In this document: in pieces, positions 9,328-19,003 of the stretch
Layout of the letters: each line of letters starts with the position of its first letter
Position numbering within the stretch: the first letter of the stretch is position 1
Source: Sulfurovum sp. AR
GTDB lineage: Bacteria > Campylobacterota > Campylobacteria > Campylobacterales > Sulfurovaceae
Direction: 5' to 3'
Length of the DNA stretch: 64,000 bases
NCBI RefSeq assembly: GCF_000296775.1
Contig: NZ_AJLE01000010.1
Location: forward strand, 1 to 64,000
Made by a program: the position numbers and the translations under genes
Notes under the pieces: generated by a model
Databases searched by the model: none
The model's input: only the letters and a program-made list of their open reading frames with translations
Told to the model about the DNA's origin: nothing

Positions 9328-11136
9328 ATGTGTGGAATTGTTGGATATATAGGACCCAAAGAGAAAAAAGAGATCTTGCTTGAAGGCCTACAGGAGCTTG
9401 AATACAGAGGATATGACTCTGCAGGTATCGCTGTCATTGAAGGAGATAAACTTTCTGAGTATAAAGCTATAGGTAAATTGGACAATTTGCGTGAAAAGAC
9501 CAAAAAGTATGAAAGTGAAGGTTTTGGTATCTCTATAGGCCATACCAGATGGGCTACCCATGGTAAACCAACGGAACTCAATGCACATCCACACTTAGGT
9601 GCCTACTCGTATGTGGTACATAATGGGATCATCGAAAATTATCAAGAGTTGAAAAATGAACTGCAAAATGAAGGTGTAAAATTTCTTAGTCAAACCGATA
9701 CTGAAACGATCGTACATCTTTTTGAAAAATATTATAATGCAAGCAATGAAGCTTTTAGCGCTTTTGAAAAAATGATCAAAAGACTGGAAGGTGCCTATGC
9801 AACACTGCTTATCACCAAGGCAGCCCCTGATACTATTTTCTTTGCAAAGAATGGTTCTCCTATGCTGATAGGATTTGATGATAAGGAGATCTATTTTGCT
9901 TCTTCTGATACCCCTGTGATAGGTAAAGCCAAAGAGGTCTATTATCTTGAAGATGGTGAGTATGGGTATGTCCAGGATGGTAAGGTACATCTATTTGACA
10001 AGGATGGAAGTACGAGTTTCACTACACAAGCACTGAGTGCGGATAAGATACTTGCCCAAAAAGACGGGTACCGTTTCTTCATGGAAAAAGAGATCTATGA
10101 ACAGAGTCGTGTGATGAGCGAAACGATGATGGGACGTGTACTGGATGAAGCCATTGCTTTTGATGAACTGGATGAAAACTTCTTCGAAGGGATATCTTCT
10201 ATCAAGATCTGTGCTTGCGGTACCAGCTACCACTCTGCCCTGGCTTCAGCCTATCTTTTTGAACGTATCGCCAAAGTAAGATGTGATGTAGAGATCGCTT
10301 CTGAATTCAGATATAAAGAGCCCTTACTGACAAAAGATACACTCTTCATTACGATTTCACAAAGCGGTGAGACTGCAGATACACTCGAAGCCCTCAAAAT
10401 GGCAAAACGTGCAGGATTGAAGAGTCTGAGTATCTGTAACGTGGATAACTCTTCTATCGTTCGTGAAAGTGACACTGCCATCCTCACAAGGGCCGGTATA
10501 GAAAAAGGGGTGGCAAGTACTAAAGCATTTGCAACACAGACCATGGTACTGTGGATGCTGGCACTATATGCAGGTCAAGAAAAAAGCACCATTTCAAAAG
10601 AGACACTTAAGAATGAGATCACTGCGATGCTGCAGACCCCAAAAGCATTGATCGTCACTGATACCTTGCATGCCAAACTCAATAGACTCTCCAAACGTTA
10701 TTTGCATGGACACGGTTTCTTCTTCATAGGTCGAGATATATTCTACCCTCTTGCACTAGAAGGTGCATTGAAACTCAAAGAGATAAGTTATAGACATGCT
10801 GAAGGATATCCTGCAGGTGAGATGAAGCATGGGCCTATCGCACTGGCGGACAGTGAACTTTTCACCATTGCACTGATGCCAAAAACGATGCACTATGATA
10901 AGATCAAATCAAATGTTGAAGAGCTCAGTGCCAGAGATGCAACGATCTGTGCCATCTCTCCAATACCTTTTGATCTCGCAGATGACTTCATACAAACAAC
11001 CTACGATGCTCATCCGATGTTAGAATTTTTTGAAATGATGGTGGTGACACAACTGCTTGCATTGGAAATTTCTGTAAGACTTGGAAATGATGTAGATATG
11101 CCTAGAAACCTGGCTAAATCTGTGACAGTGGAATAG
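9328..11136 (+). CDS. glmS: glutamine-fructose-6-phosphate aminotransferase GlmS
   Basis: GlmS makes glucosamine-6-phosphate from fructose-6-phosphate and glutamine, the first step to UDP-GlcNAc for peptidoglycan and LPS. The start MCGIVGYIG gives the N-terminal nucleophile Cys2 of the class II amidotransferase domain (1 to about 220). Two SIS sugar-isomerase domains follow (about 285-420 and 455-590), with CGTSYHSA and SQSGETADT in the first. The protein ends in the usual KSVTVE. The length of 602 residues is normal. No glmS ribozyme is visible, and there is no room for one because glnD ends one base before the ATG. Confidence 0.96.
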   Translation: MCGIVGYIGPKEKKEILLEGLQELEYRGYDSAGIAVIEGDKLSEYKAIGKLDNLREKTKKYESEGFGISIGHTRWATHGKPTELNAHPHLGAYSYVVHNGIIENYQELKNELQNEGVKFLSQTDTETIVHLFEKYYNASNEAFSAFEKMIKRLEGAYATLLITKAAPDTIFFAKNGSPMLIGFDDKEIYFASSDTPVIGKAKEVYYLEDGEYGYVQDGKVHLFDKDGSTSFTTQALSADKILAQKDGYRFFMEKEIYEQSRVMSETMMGRVLDEAIAFDELDENFFEGISSIKICACGTSYHSALASAYLFERIAKVRCDVEIASEFRYKEPLLTKDTLFITISQSGETADTLEALKMAKRAGLKSLSICNVDNSSIVRESDTAILTRAGIEKGVASTKAFATQTMVLWMLALYAGQEKSTISKETLKNEITAMLQTPKALIVTDTLHAKLNRLSKRYLHGHGFFFIGRDIFYPLALEGALKLKEISYRHAEGYPAGEMKHGPIALADSELFTIALMPKTMHYDKIKSNVEELSARDATICAISPIPFDLADDFIQTTYDAHPMLEFFEMMVVTQLLALEISVRLGNDVDMPRNLAKSVTVE

Positions 11137-11143
11137 AAAACCT

Positions 11144-11575
11144 ATGCTTATAGAGTATGATGAGATACCACAGGTAGCAATGGACTTTATGAATGAGGTC
11201 CATAAAGAAGATGTTGATCTCATCAACGCTATTTTTGAACATATACTTGCCTATGACGGAAGTGAAAAGAGTGCTGCCACTATAGATAATCTCTATACTC
11301 AATGGATAGATCACACGGTTATTCATTTTCAAAATGAAGAGATTAAAATGCAGGAGATGCATTTCCCTCCTTACCTTGCACATAAAGGGGAACATGACAG
11401 GGCACTTCAAGAGATGCGCGATCTGTTTACCCACTGGCAGCAGTATAGAGATATCAAGGTACTTAAGATCTATTTTATAGAGACATTACCAGCCTGGCTT
11501 CACAATCATATCTCAACGATGGATACCGTAACTGCCCGATTTTTTGCGACAGGTCAGTCAGCATGCGGAGGATGA
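11144..11575 (+). CDS. bacteriohemerythrin
   Basis: This is a small oxygen-binding diiron protein of 143 residues. The ligand pattern of hemerythrin is visible: His20, His57/His61 with Glu65 (HxxxE), His80 and His84 (HxxxH), and His122 with Asp127 (HxxxxD). Such single-domain proteins store, sense or deliver oxygen, which is useful in a microaerobic sulfur oxidiser. It starts 7 bases after glmS and probably shares its transcript. The C-terminal tail ends in a Cys-Gly-Gly. It ends 5 bases from the convergent kinase-like gene, with no obvious terminator between them. Confidence 0.9.
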   Translation: MLIEYDEIPQVAMDFMNEVHKEDVDLINAIFEHILAYDGSEKSAATIDNLYTQWIDHTVIHFQNEEIKMQEMHFPPYLAHKGEHDRALQEMRDLFTHWQQYRDIKVLKIYFIETLPAWLHNHISTMDTVTARFFATGQSACGG

Positions 11576-11580
11576 GACTG

Positions 11581-12300
11581 CTAAACTGGTCTTTGACGTT
11601 CTAAATTCTCAAACCATTGTGTACATAAGGCTTTGTAGATGATCTTATACGCCTTGAGCTTTTGCACATTGATTTCATTTTCTTCGGTGAAATAACGTCT
11701 TAAAAAATAGGCTTCGTTTTCTTGATCCAGGTTGAATTCAACACATACCGATGCCAGATCAAAATACCTGTCGTTTATCGCTGCATCTTCCCAGTCTATC
11801 AAGTGGATCGTTTCTGAAAAAAGTACATTACGAGGATTGAGGTCATTGTGACACAATACCCATTCAGAGGGAGAATCTTTTAGAGTTTCAAATGCATCCT
11901 GTACTGCTTTTGATTTTGTCTGAAGCAGTGGTTCTAACAGTAGAGGTTTCCTTTCTATTGTTAAAGTATGGACTTTTTTCAACACTTCTGCAAACTGAAA
12001 CAGATCATTTTTTTCTAGACTCTCTTTATGTCTGCCCTCTACATATGCTGAGAGTGCCAATGCATTCTCTTCATCCAGAAGTAAAGGCTCTGATGCCACA
12101 CCTTTTTCAAATGCCAATTTTTGTACTTCAAATTCAAATTTTCTGTCTACATCTGTTCGAATGAACTTTCGTAAAATATATTTTTTTTCTTCGCTATGGA
12201 TCAGATAGTTTTCATTGTTGTAGCCCTGCTTTTCCAAAAGCTGATAGGAGTCGATTTCTTTGTTTTCAAAAAGTGTGTATTGTTTCAGTCGATCTATCAT
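11581..12300 (-). CDS. aminoglycoside phosphotransferase-fold kinase, likely thiamine/choline kinase-like
   Basis: This 239-residue protein has the APH/choline-kinase fold. The catalytic loop HND (151-153) with Asn158 and the metal motif LIDWED (Asp169) are intact, so it is probably an active small-molecule kinase. Its ATG overlaps the thiQ stop by four bases (ATGA), making it the last gene of a thiamine-uptake operon. The best inference is phosphorylation of imported thiamine (ThiK-like) or of a thiamine precursor. Choline or ethanolamine kinase activity cannot be excluded from sequence alone. Confidence 0.75.
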   Translation of the reverse strand: MIDRLKQYTLFENKEIDSYQLLEKQGYNNENYLIHSEEKKYILRKFIRTDVDRKFEFEVQKLAFEKGVASEPLLLDEENALALSAYVEGRHKESLEKNDLFQFAEVLKKVHTLTIERKPLLLEPLLQTKSKAVQDAFETLKDSPSEWVLCHNDLNPRNVLFSETIHLIDWEDAAINDRYFDLASVCVEFNLDQENEAYFLRRYFTEENEINVQKLKAYKIIYKALCTQWFENLERQRPV

Positions 12301-12938
12301 TGTTCCACAAGCTTTTGATTCTCTACTTTATACACCCTGTTAGCAATACGTTCACTATCTTCTATCTCATGTGTGATCATAATGGTATGCAGGTTATTTT
12401 CAACTGTGATCTGTTTGACCAGATCAAGCATCTGCATTCTTGTATCGGCATCCAATCCTGTAAAGGGTTCATCCAGAAGCAATATAGGCTCACGTCGTAA
12501 TAATACCCGTGCAAGTGCAACACGCTGCTGTTGTCCACCTGAAAGAGATGAAACGATAGTATGTTCATATTTTTCAAGACCTACTTCTTTGAGTATGGTT
12601 TTTACTTTTTTCAACTCTTCATGTGTGCTTTTCAGTGTTTTACTTATACCTAAAAGTATATTCTTTTGTACGGATAAGTGTTCAAAGAGGTTATGATGTT
12701 GAAATAAAATGCTGATAGGGCGTGCTTCAACCGTCTCATCTATCAACTCATCTTCATCTAACTTGATACTACCGCTTGTTGCAGGCAGGAAACCTGCCAG
12801 AAGATCAAGAAGTGTGGATTTCCCACTTCCGCTTTGACCAACTATCGCTACGATCTCTTTAGGTTTTACCACCATCGTATATGTATACATATCTTCTGCA
12901 TTTTTATGCTGGTACTTTACATCAGTTATCTTTAGCAA
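12297..12938 (-). CDS. thiQ: thiamine ABC transporter ATPase ThiQ
   Basis: This ATPase powers thiamine import with ThiP and ThiB. It has Walker A (GQSGSGKST), the ABC signature LSGGQQQR, Walker B (LLLDEP) and a short CysA-like core of about 213 residues. I place the start at the TTG at 12938, because AGGAG lies 5 bases upstream and the family N-terminus (LKITDVKY) begins there; an upstream in-frame start at 12977 lacks a ribosome site. The gene overlaps the end of thiP by 17 bases. Substrate assignment rests on the neighbouring ThiB and TPP riboswitch. Confidence 0.88.
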   Translation of the reverse strand: MLKITDVKYQHKNAEDMYTYTMVVKPKEIVAIVGQSGSGKSTLLDLLAGFLPATSGSIKLDEDELIDETVEARPISILFQHHNLFEHLSVQKNILLGISKTLKSTHEELKKVKTILKEVGLEKYEHTIVSSLSGGQQQRVALARVLLRREPILLLDEPFTGLDADTRMQMLDLVKQITVENNLHTIMITHEIEDSERIANRVYKVENQKLVEQ

Positions 12939-14553
12939 CGCTACTCCTAAACAGTCGTGGTAATAAAATAAATACACATAATGTGATGGCCAAGAGTATC
13001 AAAGCAACTCCAGCAGCATCACTTGTTCGGTACGATCCCATGAGCTGATACAAATACCAGGGCAAGGTTAAAAAGTCGTCCGATCCAAACAATGCAATAA
13101 TACCCAAATCTCCCAGTGAAAAACAAAAAGACAAGGCAAAAACATAACCGATAGATGACTTTAAGTACGGGTATTCACAATAAACCCATCTTTGCAATGA
13201 ACTCAAGTTCAACGAAAAGACAAGTTTGTCATATCTTTGACCGGTCTTTTGCATCACAGGAGCTAAAATGGCCAAGGCAAACGGTAATGACATCAGTACG
13301 TTTGCGGTGAGAAGTGCGATGGTTGACCATACTGCTATCGGGGCTTCATAGGTTTGGGACAGAAGAAAAAATCCTAGACCCATGATCAATGAAGGCACAG
13401 CAAGATAGAGGTTTCCGGAAAAGGAAACGATAGTATTTAGTATTTTTGAGAGAGTGCTATCCTCTAAACGATATTTCAGTGTAAAATTTCTTTTTGTATC
13501 ACTTAAGAAGAGTGCGAAGAGTACCGTCACTACACTTGACACTGTAGCAAGGCCCATACTGGTAAAAAAAGATTTTATAAACAGAGGTTCTGTAACTATC
13601 CGCGTAAATTCTGCACCCGATCCGTCAACAATGATCGCACCCAGAGGTAAGATAAAAAACAGGGAAAACAGACTGATTATGGCTACCTGCAATCGCTTGA
13701 TATATTTTGACTCAGCCCAGGGAATATAGAGTGCACTTGTTCTTACATTGCCAACACTGGTTCTGAAGTTCGATGAAAAGAGTACCAGAAACGTCGTCAT
13801 TACAATTTGTATCAATGCAAGTTTTAAAGCCATAGCAATATCAAATTCAAGTTTCACTGCCTCATAGATAGCCACTTCCAAGGTATTATAGGCAGGTGAA
13901 CCACCCAATACAAGTACGATGGCAAAGGAAGTAAAACATAAAAGAAATATGGTTGATGCGATGCTTAAAAGTGTCGTTCTTAAAGCCGGCCACTCGACAT
14001 AGATAAACCGTTGAAACGCAGTAAAGTTCAAACTTTTTGCAAGTTTGTATTTCTCTTTGGGAATAGATTCAAACACATGCAGCAAAGACCGTGAAGCAAA
14101 AGAAGCATTCAGATAGACATGTGCTACCAAGATACCTGTCAGTCCATATAGGTAAGAACTAAAAGAGTGATCAAAAAGGTAGAGGCTCAGTTGGTTTACC
14201 CATCCGTTACGTCCAAGGACAGATATGAGTCCAAAGACAACGATCAGCGTCGGAAGGACCAAAGAGGAGGAGAAGAGTGCCACCAGTAGAGAACGCCCTT
14301 TAAAGTTTGACTGGTGAGACAGGCTCCAGGCTAAAGCCAAACCTACCAATAGAGATAAAAGTGTCGATAAAAAAGCTTGGTAGAGCGTAAACTTCAGAAG
14401 TGAAAAGACTCTACTGTCAAGTTGTGCTACAGAGGCATCGTCTTGTGAGAGGAATAGTGTAAAAAACAGCACAAAAGCAAACCCTAACAATAACAGAGAG
14501 ACTAACCCTCCTGGCAGTAATGAATGTTTCAGTCTTTTTACATCTTGTAGCAT
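12922..14553 (-). CDS. thiP: thiamine ABC transporter permease ThiP
   Basis: This inner-membrane permease forms the thiamine channel. It is a fused double permease of about 543 residues with two sets of roughly six membrane segments, each carrying an EAA-type loop (ATPase contact), one near 185-200 and one near 440-455. The fusion is typical of ThiP and the related iron/sulfate permeases. The preferred start is the ATG at 14553, just after the thiB stop; an ATG at 14580 would run through the end of thiB. The operon order thiB-thiP-thiQ is the usual one. Confidence 0.88.
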   Translation of the reverse strand: MLQDVKRLKHSLLPGGLVSLLLLGFAFVLFFTLFLSQDDASVAQLDSRVFSLLKFTLYQAFLSTLLSLLVGLALAWSLSHQSNFKGRSLLVALFSSSLVLPTLIVVFGLISVLGRNGWVNQLSLYLFDHSFSSYLYGLTGILVAHVYLNASFASRSLLHVFESIPKEKYKLAKSLNFTAFQRFIYVEWPALRTTLLSIASTIFLLCFTSFAIVLVLGGSPAYNTLEVAIYEAVKLEFDIAMALKLALIQIVMTTFLVLFSSNFRTSVGNVRTSALYIPWAESKYIKRLQVAIISLFSLFFILPLGAIIVDGSGAEFTRIVTEPLFIKSFFTSMGLATVSSVVTVLFALFLSDTKRNFTLKYRLEDSTLSKILNTIVSFSGNLYLAVPSLIMGLGFFLLSQTYEAPIAVWSTIALLTANVLMSLPFALAILAPVMQKTGQRYDKLVFSLNLSSLQRWVYCEYPYLKSSIGYVFALSFCFSLGDLGIIALFGSDDFLTLPWYLYQLMGSYRTSDAAGVALILLAITLCVFILLPRLFRSSVAKDN

Positions 14554-14555
14554 CT

Positions 14556-15548
14556 TTATCTTTCCAATGCTCTCAGCCATTCATTGATAATTTCTTTTCT
14601 ATGGCCTTCAACTATTTTACCATCCAGTAAGATCATTTTGGATGGCTGAGTCAGTGTCTCAAATACCTCAGGTAAACCCTGTTTTGTTTTTACAACAGGA
14701 TAGGCCCAGTTTGCTGTAGGTATGATCTCTGCAAATGTTTCACTATGCATAAATTGTAAAAACTTTTTCGCCAGATCTTTATGTTTGGAAGAGTTGAGCA
14801 TCGCTGCAACTTCTATCTGTCCGTAATGTCCCTCATTAAAACGTGCACTTTTAAAGTTTGTTCTGTTCTCTTCTATGATGTGATAGGCAGGTGAAGTCGT
14901 ATAGGACAATACCATATCTGCCTCCCCTTTTAGAAACAGACCATAAGACTCGGACCAGCCTTTCGTAATGGTCAATATATGAGGTGCAAGTCTTTTCCAA
15001 TACTCTCCTGCTTTCTCTTTATAGACTTCTTTAACCCATAAAAGCAAACTAAGCCCAGGTGTGGATGAACGGGGATCCTGAATAACGATCTTAAAATCTT
15101 CGGGCATAGCAACAAGTGCTTCAAAAGAAGTAGGTGGATTTTTCACCTTATTTTCATCATAGACAAAAGCCACGTAACTGTAATCATACGGTACAAAATA
15201 CTCATCTGTATAGGGAACAGGCAAGTCTAAACTGGAAGTATCCAGATCATGTTTTGCAAACAGTCCCGTTTTGGTTGCAGCTTGTGCTATGTTAGTATCA
15301 AGACCTAGTACAATATCTGCTTTGGTGTTTTTACCTTCAAGCTGTATCTTTCTTAACGCACCTATGGAACTGGACATGCCTACAAACTTTACATTACAGT
15401 CATATTCTTTCTCAAATGCTTCTTTTATTTTAGGTCCAGGACCCCAGGAGACAGCGAATGCATCATAGGTATAGATAGTGAGTGTGGGTTTTTCATTACT
15501 GAGTATAATGACTGTAAGGAGCAAAAATGTGTATAGTATTTTAATCAT
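14556..15548 (-). CDS. thiB: thiamine-binding periplasmic protein ThiB
   Basis: This is the extracytoplasmic binding protein that delivers thiamine to ThiP/ThiQ. The protein has 330 residues with a short signal peptide (about 1-16). The mature N-terminus, LTIYTYDAFAVSWGPGPKI, matches the ThiB family closely. A GLDTNIAQAA segment (about 103-112) and a late NWAYPVV segment also fit the thiamine/iron-type binding-protein fold. It follows the YkoF-like gene after 6 bases and lies under the TPP riboswitch of the TonB receptor operon. The family is well defined, so the function is fairly secure. Confidence 0.88.
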   Translation of the reverse strand: MIKILYTFLLLTVIILSNEKPTLTIYTYDAFAVSWGPGPKIKEAFEKEYDCNVKFVGMSSSIGALRKIQLEGKNTKADIVLGLDTNIAQAATKTGLFAKHDLDTSSLDLPVPYTDEYFVPYDYSYVAFVYDENKVKNPPTSFEALVAMPEDFKIVIQDPRSSTPGLSLLLWVKEVYKEKAGEYWKRLAPHILTITKGWSESYGLFLKGEADMVLSYTTSPAYHIIEENRTNFKSARFNEGHYGQIEVAAMLNSSKHKDLAKKFLQFMHSETFAEIIPTANWAYPVVKTKQGLPEVFETLTQPSKMILLDGKIVEGHRKEIINEWLRALER

Positions 15549-15554
15549 AAAGGA

Positions 15555-15815
15555 TTATACCCCATATATCCCCTGTCTATTATTACCCACAAACTTTATG
15601 ACAAAAATAGAATCCGGAATCTCTGTAAAAACCGAGAACATCTCTTTTTCCAGAAGTGCCATGATCACCTTATAGTCACCATGCACCTGAGTGCTGAGTT
15701 CATTACGAACGACTTCAACACTCTGCTCTTTTTCAAGTTCAGCTATAAAGGCTAAAATAGGCGCTTCAAATTCTTTTTGAAGCGGGTACATACTGATGTC
15801 TACAGAGATTTCCAT
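15555..15815 (-). CDS. small YkoF/MTH1187-like thiamine-binding protein
   Basis: This is a small soluble protein of 86 residues without a signal peptide. The pattern of an N-terminal strand (VDISMYPL), a helix, and the phrase STQVHGDYKVIMALLEKE resembles the MTH1187/YkoF thiamine- or HMP-binding ferredoxin-like fold. I assign it on that resemblance plus its position between a riboswitch-controlled TonB receptor and thiB. A GAGGAC ribosome site precedes the ATG. It may bind thiamine in the cytoplasm or regulate uptake; the exact role is not known. Confidence 0.6.
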   Translation of the reverse strand: MEISVDISMYPLQKEFEAPILAFIAELEKEQSVEVVRNELSTQVHGDYKVIMALLEKEMFSVFTEIPDSIFVIKFVGNNRQGIYGV

Positions 15816-15828
15816 CTATCAGTCCTCA

Positions 15829-17940
15829 TTAGAAATCATATGATACTGTTAAACCAAATGTTCTTGGTGAACCATATTGAACATATACTTGAGGATCATC
15901 CCAACCATCTGCACTGGTATTATCCCAATAAAATGCCTTGATTGGATAATCTTCATCTGTGATATTCTTTACCCATATGTTTGCTGACCAATTTCCTCTA
16001 GTATATAGAAGAGAAGCATTTACTATATCATAACCATTAATTTTTTGATTCGTACTATTTGTAAAGTAGTAGCTGTCTTTTCCTTCTATATTTGTATTAA
16101 ATGCCCAGTTTTCTGCAAAATTATAGTTTAATCCTATATTGTATTGATAATTAGGAGCCTGAGGTTGTCCTCTCCCTTCTAAAGAAGGATCGGTAGGAAA
16201 TTCATCATATTCAGTTTGTAATAGTCCTATACGTGAGTATAAATGTAGTGAATCCTTAGGATAGTAATCTATTTCTGACTCTAAACCATAATTATAACTT
16301 TTACCAGCGTTGACAAGATATTCAACATAATCTGCACCAATTTGATCACTTGTATCAACTTGTTGATCTCTTCTTTTTGCATAAAAAACATTTAATCTAC
16401 TGTATAATTTATTATCAAAATGACTAGAATTAATTCCTGCCTCAAGATTCCATAGCTCTTCTGTTTCATATGTTTTTAAATCATCAGTTACTGATGGATC
16501 AACATTTACCCCACCAGGCTTATAACCTTTTGAAAGTGCTGTATAAATAAGTGTGTTTTTATCAACTTGATAATTAAGACCTATTTTACCTCCATAGAGT
16601 GTATCGTCGTAATCTCTACTTACTTCAGTAATTGTATCTGGTGAATAGTCAGCTACATATAATTTATGATCAGAATATTGTGCATCCCATTTTTCAACTC
16701 TTAATCCAGTAATAAGTGTCAGTTTATCTGTTAATACTGTGTCAAGTTGACCATAGAGTGCAGTTGCTTTTGTATCATATTTAGTCGATAATTCTTTGTA
16801 TTCTGCATATCCAGGTTCACTATAGTAATAAAAATTATCTAAAGTATGTTTTCTATCTTGATAATATGCTCCGATTGTCCAGTCTGTTGTATTATTAAAT
16901 ATTTTTCCTTTTTCATCTGAAACAAATCTAACATCAATACTTAGATTTTTTCTGTTTCTATCAAATGAATCATAACCATCATATTGCTCACCACCATTGA
17001 TATTGTACCCAGGATATGCCCAATCGTAATCCGTAACATATAGTGTATCATTATCACTCCAATTAATTGAACTGATTAATTTTGATTTTCCGAAGTCATA
17101 AGTAGATTTCAACAATAATGCATTTGTTTTTTGTTCATCATTTCCTGGTACATCAGCAATTGATTTTCTTGAGTTATCAAGAGTAAATGCATTGTATCCA
17201 TTGTCAATATCTAGATGCATGAATTTAAAATCAATTGTATGGTTATCTGCAGCGAACCAACGTAACTGCATCTTTGCCGCTAATTCATCAATATTATTTG
17301 TATCATCTCGTCCTAAATAAATATTTTCCATAAATCCATCACTTGTGTTTTTATGGATAGAGAATCTACCAAGAAGATTTTCACTTATTTCCCCACCAAC
17401 TGCCAAACCAAAAGCTTTAGTATTGTAATTACCCACAGTTGCTTCAACATGCCCCTCTGTTTCTCTTGTTGGTTCATTACTTTGTACATTAATAACCCCA
17501 GCCATACCATTTGAACCAAATGTTGTACCTTGTGGACCTTTTAAAACTTCAATTTGGTTAACATCAAATAGTGTAACTGCAAGTGTTGTATCACTAAAAT
17601 CCATTCCGTCAATAGTAATACCCACTGAAGGATTCAATGGATATTTGAATTGTGATCTTTCTCCAATACCACGGATTTGAATATGGTGTGCTCTTGAACC
17701 TACACCTGTGAAGTTAACATTTGGAGCTTTTCCAATTACTTCCTCAAATGGAGCTGATGCCTTATCGTATATTTCTTCCTCACCAATAACCGTTACACTA
17801 TTAGTCGTTTCTGAAAGTTTTTCTTCCCTAAAATCAGCACTTACAACAATCGGATCAAGTGTTACTTCTTCTGCAAATGCAGGTGTATTCAATAATGCAT
17901 ATACTGTGATCATCGAACCAGTTAAAATTTTTGTTTTCAT
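15829..17940 (-). CDS. TonB-dependent outer-membrane receptor, predicted thiamine transporter
   Basis: This is a TonB-gated outer-membrane transporter of 703 residues. It has a signal peptide ending at AFA (about residue 23), a plug domain and a long beta-barrel ending in the aromatic terminus SYDF. The plug contains VTVIGEEEI, an IQIRGIGER box and GMAGVINVQSN. I choose the ATG at 17940 because it is preceded by AAGGGG and starts a normal signal peptide; an in-frame start 63 bases earlier has neither. The TPP riboswitch directly upstream and thiB-thiP-thiQ downstream make thiamine or a thiamine precursor the likely substrate. It is codon-poor in GC compared with the operon neighbours, which hints at separate acquisition. 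Confidence 0.85.
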   Translation of the reverse strand: MKTKILTGSMITVYALLNTPAFAEEVTLDPIVVSADFREEKLSETTNSVTVIGEEEIYDKASAPFEEVIGKAPNVNFTGVGSRAHHIQIRGIGERSQFKYPLNPSVGITIDGMDFSDTTLAVTLFDVNQIEVLKGPQGTTFGSNGMAGVINVQSNEPTRETEGHVEATVGNYNTKAFGLAVGGEISENLLGRFSIHKNTSDGFMENIYLGRDDTNNIDELAAKMQLRWFAADNHTIDFKFMHLDIDNGYNAFTLDNSRKSIADVPGNDEQKTNALLLKSTYDFGKSKLISSINWSDNDTLYVTDYDWAYPGYNINGGEQYDGYDSFDRNRKNLSIDVRFVSDEKGKIFNNTTDWTIGAYYQDRKHTLDNFYYYSEPGYAEYKELSTKYDTKATALYGQLDTVLTDKLTLITGLRVEKWDAQYSDHKLYVADYSPDTITEVSRDYDDTLYGGKIGLNYQVDKNTLIYTALSKGYKPGGVNVDPSVTDDLKTYETEELWNLEAGINSSHFDNKLYSRLNVFYAKRRDQQVDTSDQIGADYVEYLVNAGKSYNYGLESEIDYYPKDSLHLYSRIGLLQTEYDEFPTDPSLEGRGQPQAPNYQYNIGLNYNFAENWAFNTNIEGKDSYYFTNSTNQKINGYDIVNASLLYTRGNWSANIWVKNITDEDYPIKAFYWDNTSADGWDDPQVYVQYGSPRTFGLTVSYDF

Positions 17941-18030
17941 TGTATTCCCCTTAAAATATGTATATGAAAAAAAGGGAGAAAAAGTAGATAAAAAGTGATA
18001 CATGAGGTATCGAAGGAGTTTATATACGAT

Positions 18031-18126
18031 TCTCTTCCCTACGCTGGTATTACCCAGTTCAAGTTCAACGGGTCAAGCTTTTGAGCTATCTCAGCTTAGA
18101 TCTTACAAGACCTAGCACCCCGAGAG
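18031..18126 (-). ncRNA. TPP riboswitch (THI element) ahead of the TonB receptor
   Basis: Read on the minus strand, the conserved parts of the THI box are all present: CTCGGGGTGC at the 5' end, GCTGAGATAG in the pyrimidine-sensing helix, TTGACCCGTTGAACTTGA in the middle, and ACCAGCGTAGGGAAGAG at the 3' end. The element lies 90 bases upstream of the receptor start codon. I see no clear intrinsic terminator in the gap, so control may be at translation or through Rho. TPP binding would switch off thiamine uptake. Confidence 0.93.
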
Positions 18127-18192
18127 ATTGATGACTACTTATACTGGAAATAAGCTATCATAATGCTTAAATCAGCGTAGAGAAATCGTATA

Positions 18193-19002
18193 TTAATTAA
18201 ACTGATGCCAAAAAGGTGTACCAACAGTAGGTGTGGAAGGTGAAGCAAATTCACGCTCTTTCATTACCCCTGCTTCGTACCCAAAACGCCCAGCCTCAAC
18301 AGCCAATCTAAAGGCATCTGCCATTTTTACAGGATCCTGTGCCAAGGCAATGGCTGAATTCAGCAGTACTCCATCATACCCTAGTTCCATCGCCTGTGCT
18401 GCATGAGAAGGCTTTCCTATACCTGCATCAACGACCAACTGTAGGTCTGGGAACTGCTTACGAATGGCTATAAGGTTATCCGGATTCATCAGTCCTTTGC
18501 CTGAACCTATCATAGATCCCCACGGCATAATGATCTTACAGCCTACATCTGCCAAACGCTTTGCAACAACCAGATCATCTGTAGTATAAGGAAATACTTC
18601 AAATCCTTCTTTGATGAGGACTTCGGCTGCCTTTACCGTCTCAAACGGGTCTGGCTGTAAATTGTACTGATCTCCTATAACTTCGAGTTTTACCCAGTTT
18701 GTACCAAAAACTTCTCTAGCCATCTGTGCCGTGGTAATGGCCTCTTTGGCAGAGTGTGAACCTGCTGTATTGGGCAGAACTTCTATACCTAAAGATTTGA
18801 TGATATCCCAAAACGGGTTACCATTTCCCTCACCGGCTGCCTGACGTCTCAACGAAACTGTGACGATCTGGGCACCTGAAATTTTAATGGCATCTTCCAT
18901 ATTTGCCGGACTCGGATAGAGTGCAGAACCTATGAGCAGTCTACTGTTTAATGTTTTCCCGCCTATCTGCCATGTATTGTTGGTTTCCAACTGTTTAGTC
19001 AT
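18193..19002 (-). CDS. thiG: thiazole synthase ThiG
   Basis: ThiG forms the thiazole phosphate ring from 1-deoxyxylulose-5-phosphate, the ThiS thiocarboxylate and dehydroglycine. The TIM-barrel protein has the Schiff-base lysine in the VKLEVIGD segment and the phosphate-binding segment WGSMIGSG. Length is normal (269 residues). I use the ATG at 19002, right after the thiS stop, with AGGTGG upstream; a GTG at 19011 inside thiS is the alternative. It is the last gene of thiC-thiO-thiS-thiG, and its end is 67 bases from the next riboswitch. Confidence 0.94.
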   Translation of the reverse strand: MTKQLETNNTWQIGGKTLNSRLLIGSALYPSPANMEDAIKISGAQIVTVSLRRQAAGEGNGNPFWDIIKSLGIEVLPNTAGSHSAKEAITTAQMAREVFGTNWVKLEVIGDQYNLQPDPFETVKAAEVLIKEGFEVFPYTTDDLVVAKRLADVGCKIIMPWGSMIGSGKGLMNPDNLIAIRKQFPDLQLVVDAGIGKPSHAAQAMELGYDGVLLNSAIALAQDPVKMADAFRLAVEAGRFGYEAGVMKEREFASPSTPTVGTPFWHQFN

Positions 19003-19003
19003 T

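Noticed and set aside
9300-9330. glmS ribozyme
   Set aside because: glnD runs to one base before the glmS ATG, leaving no leader for a ribozyme.
9159-9990. Minus-strand frames of 131-140 residues
   Set aside because: They overlap glnD and glmS on the opposite strand and read as antisense shadows without a start signal.
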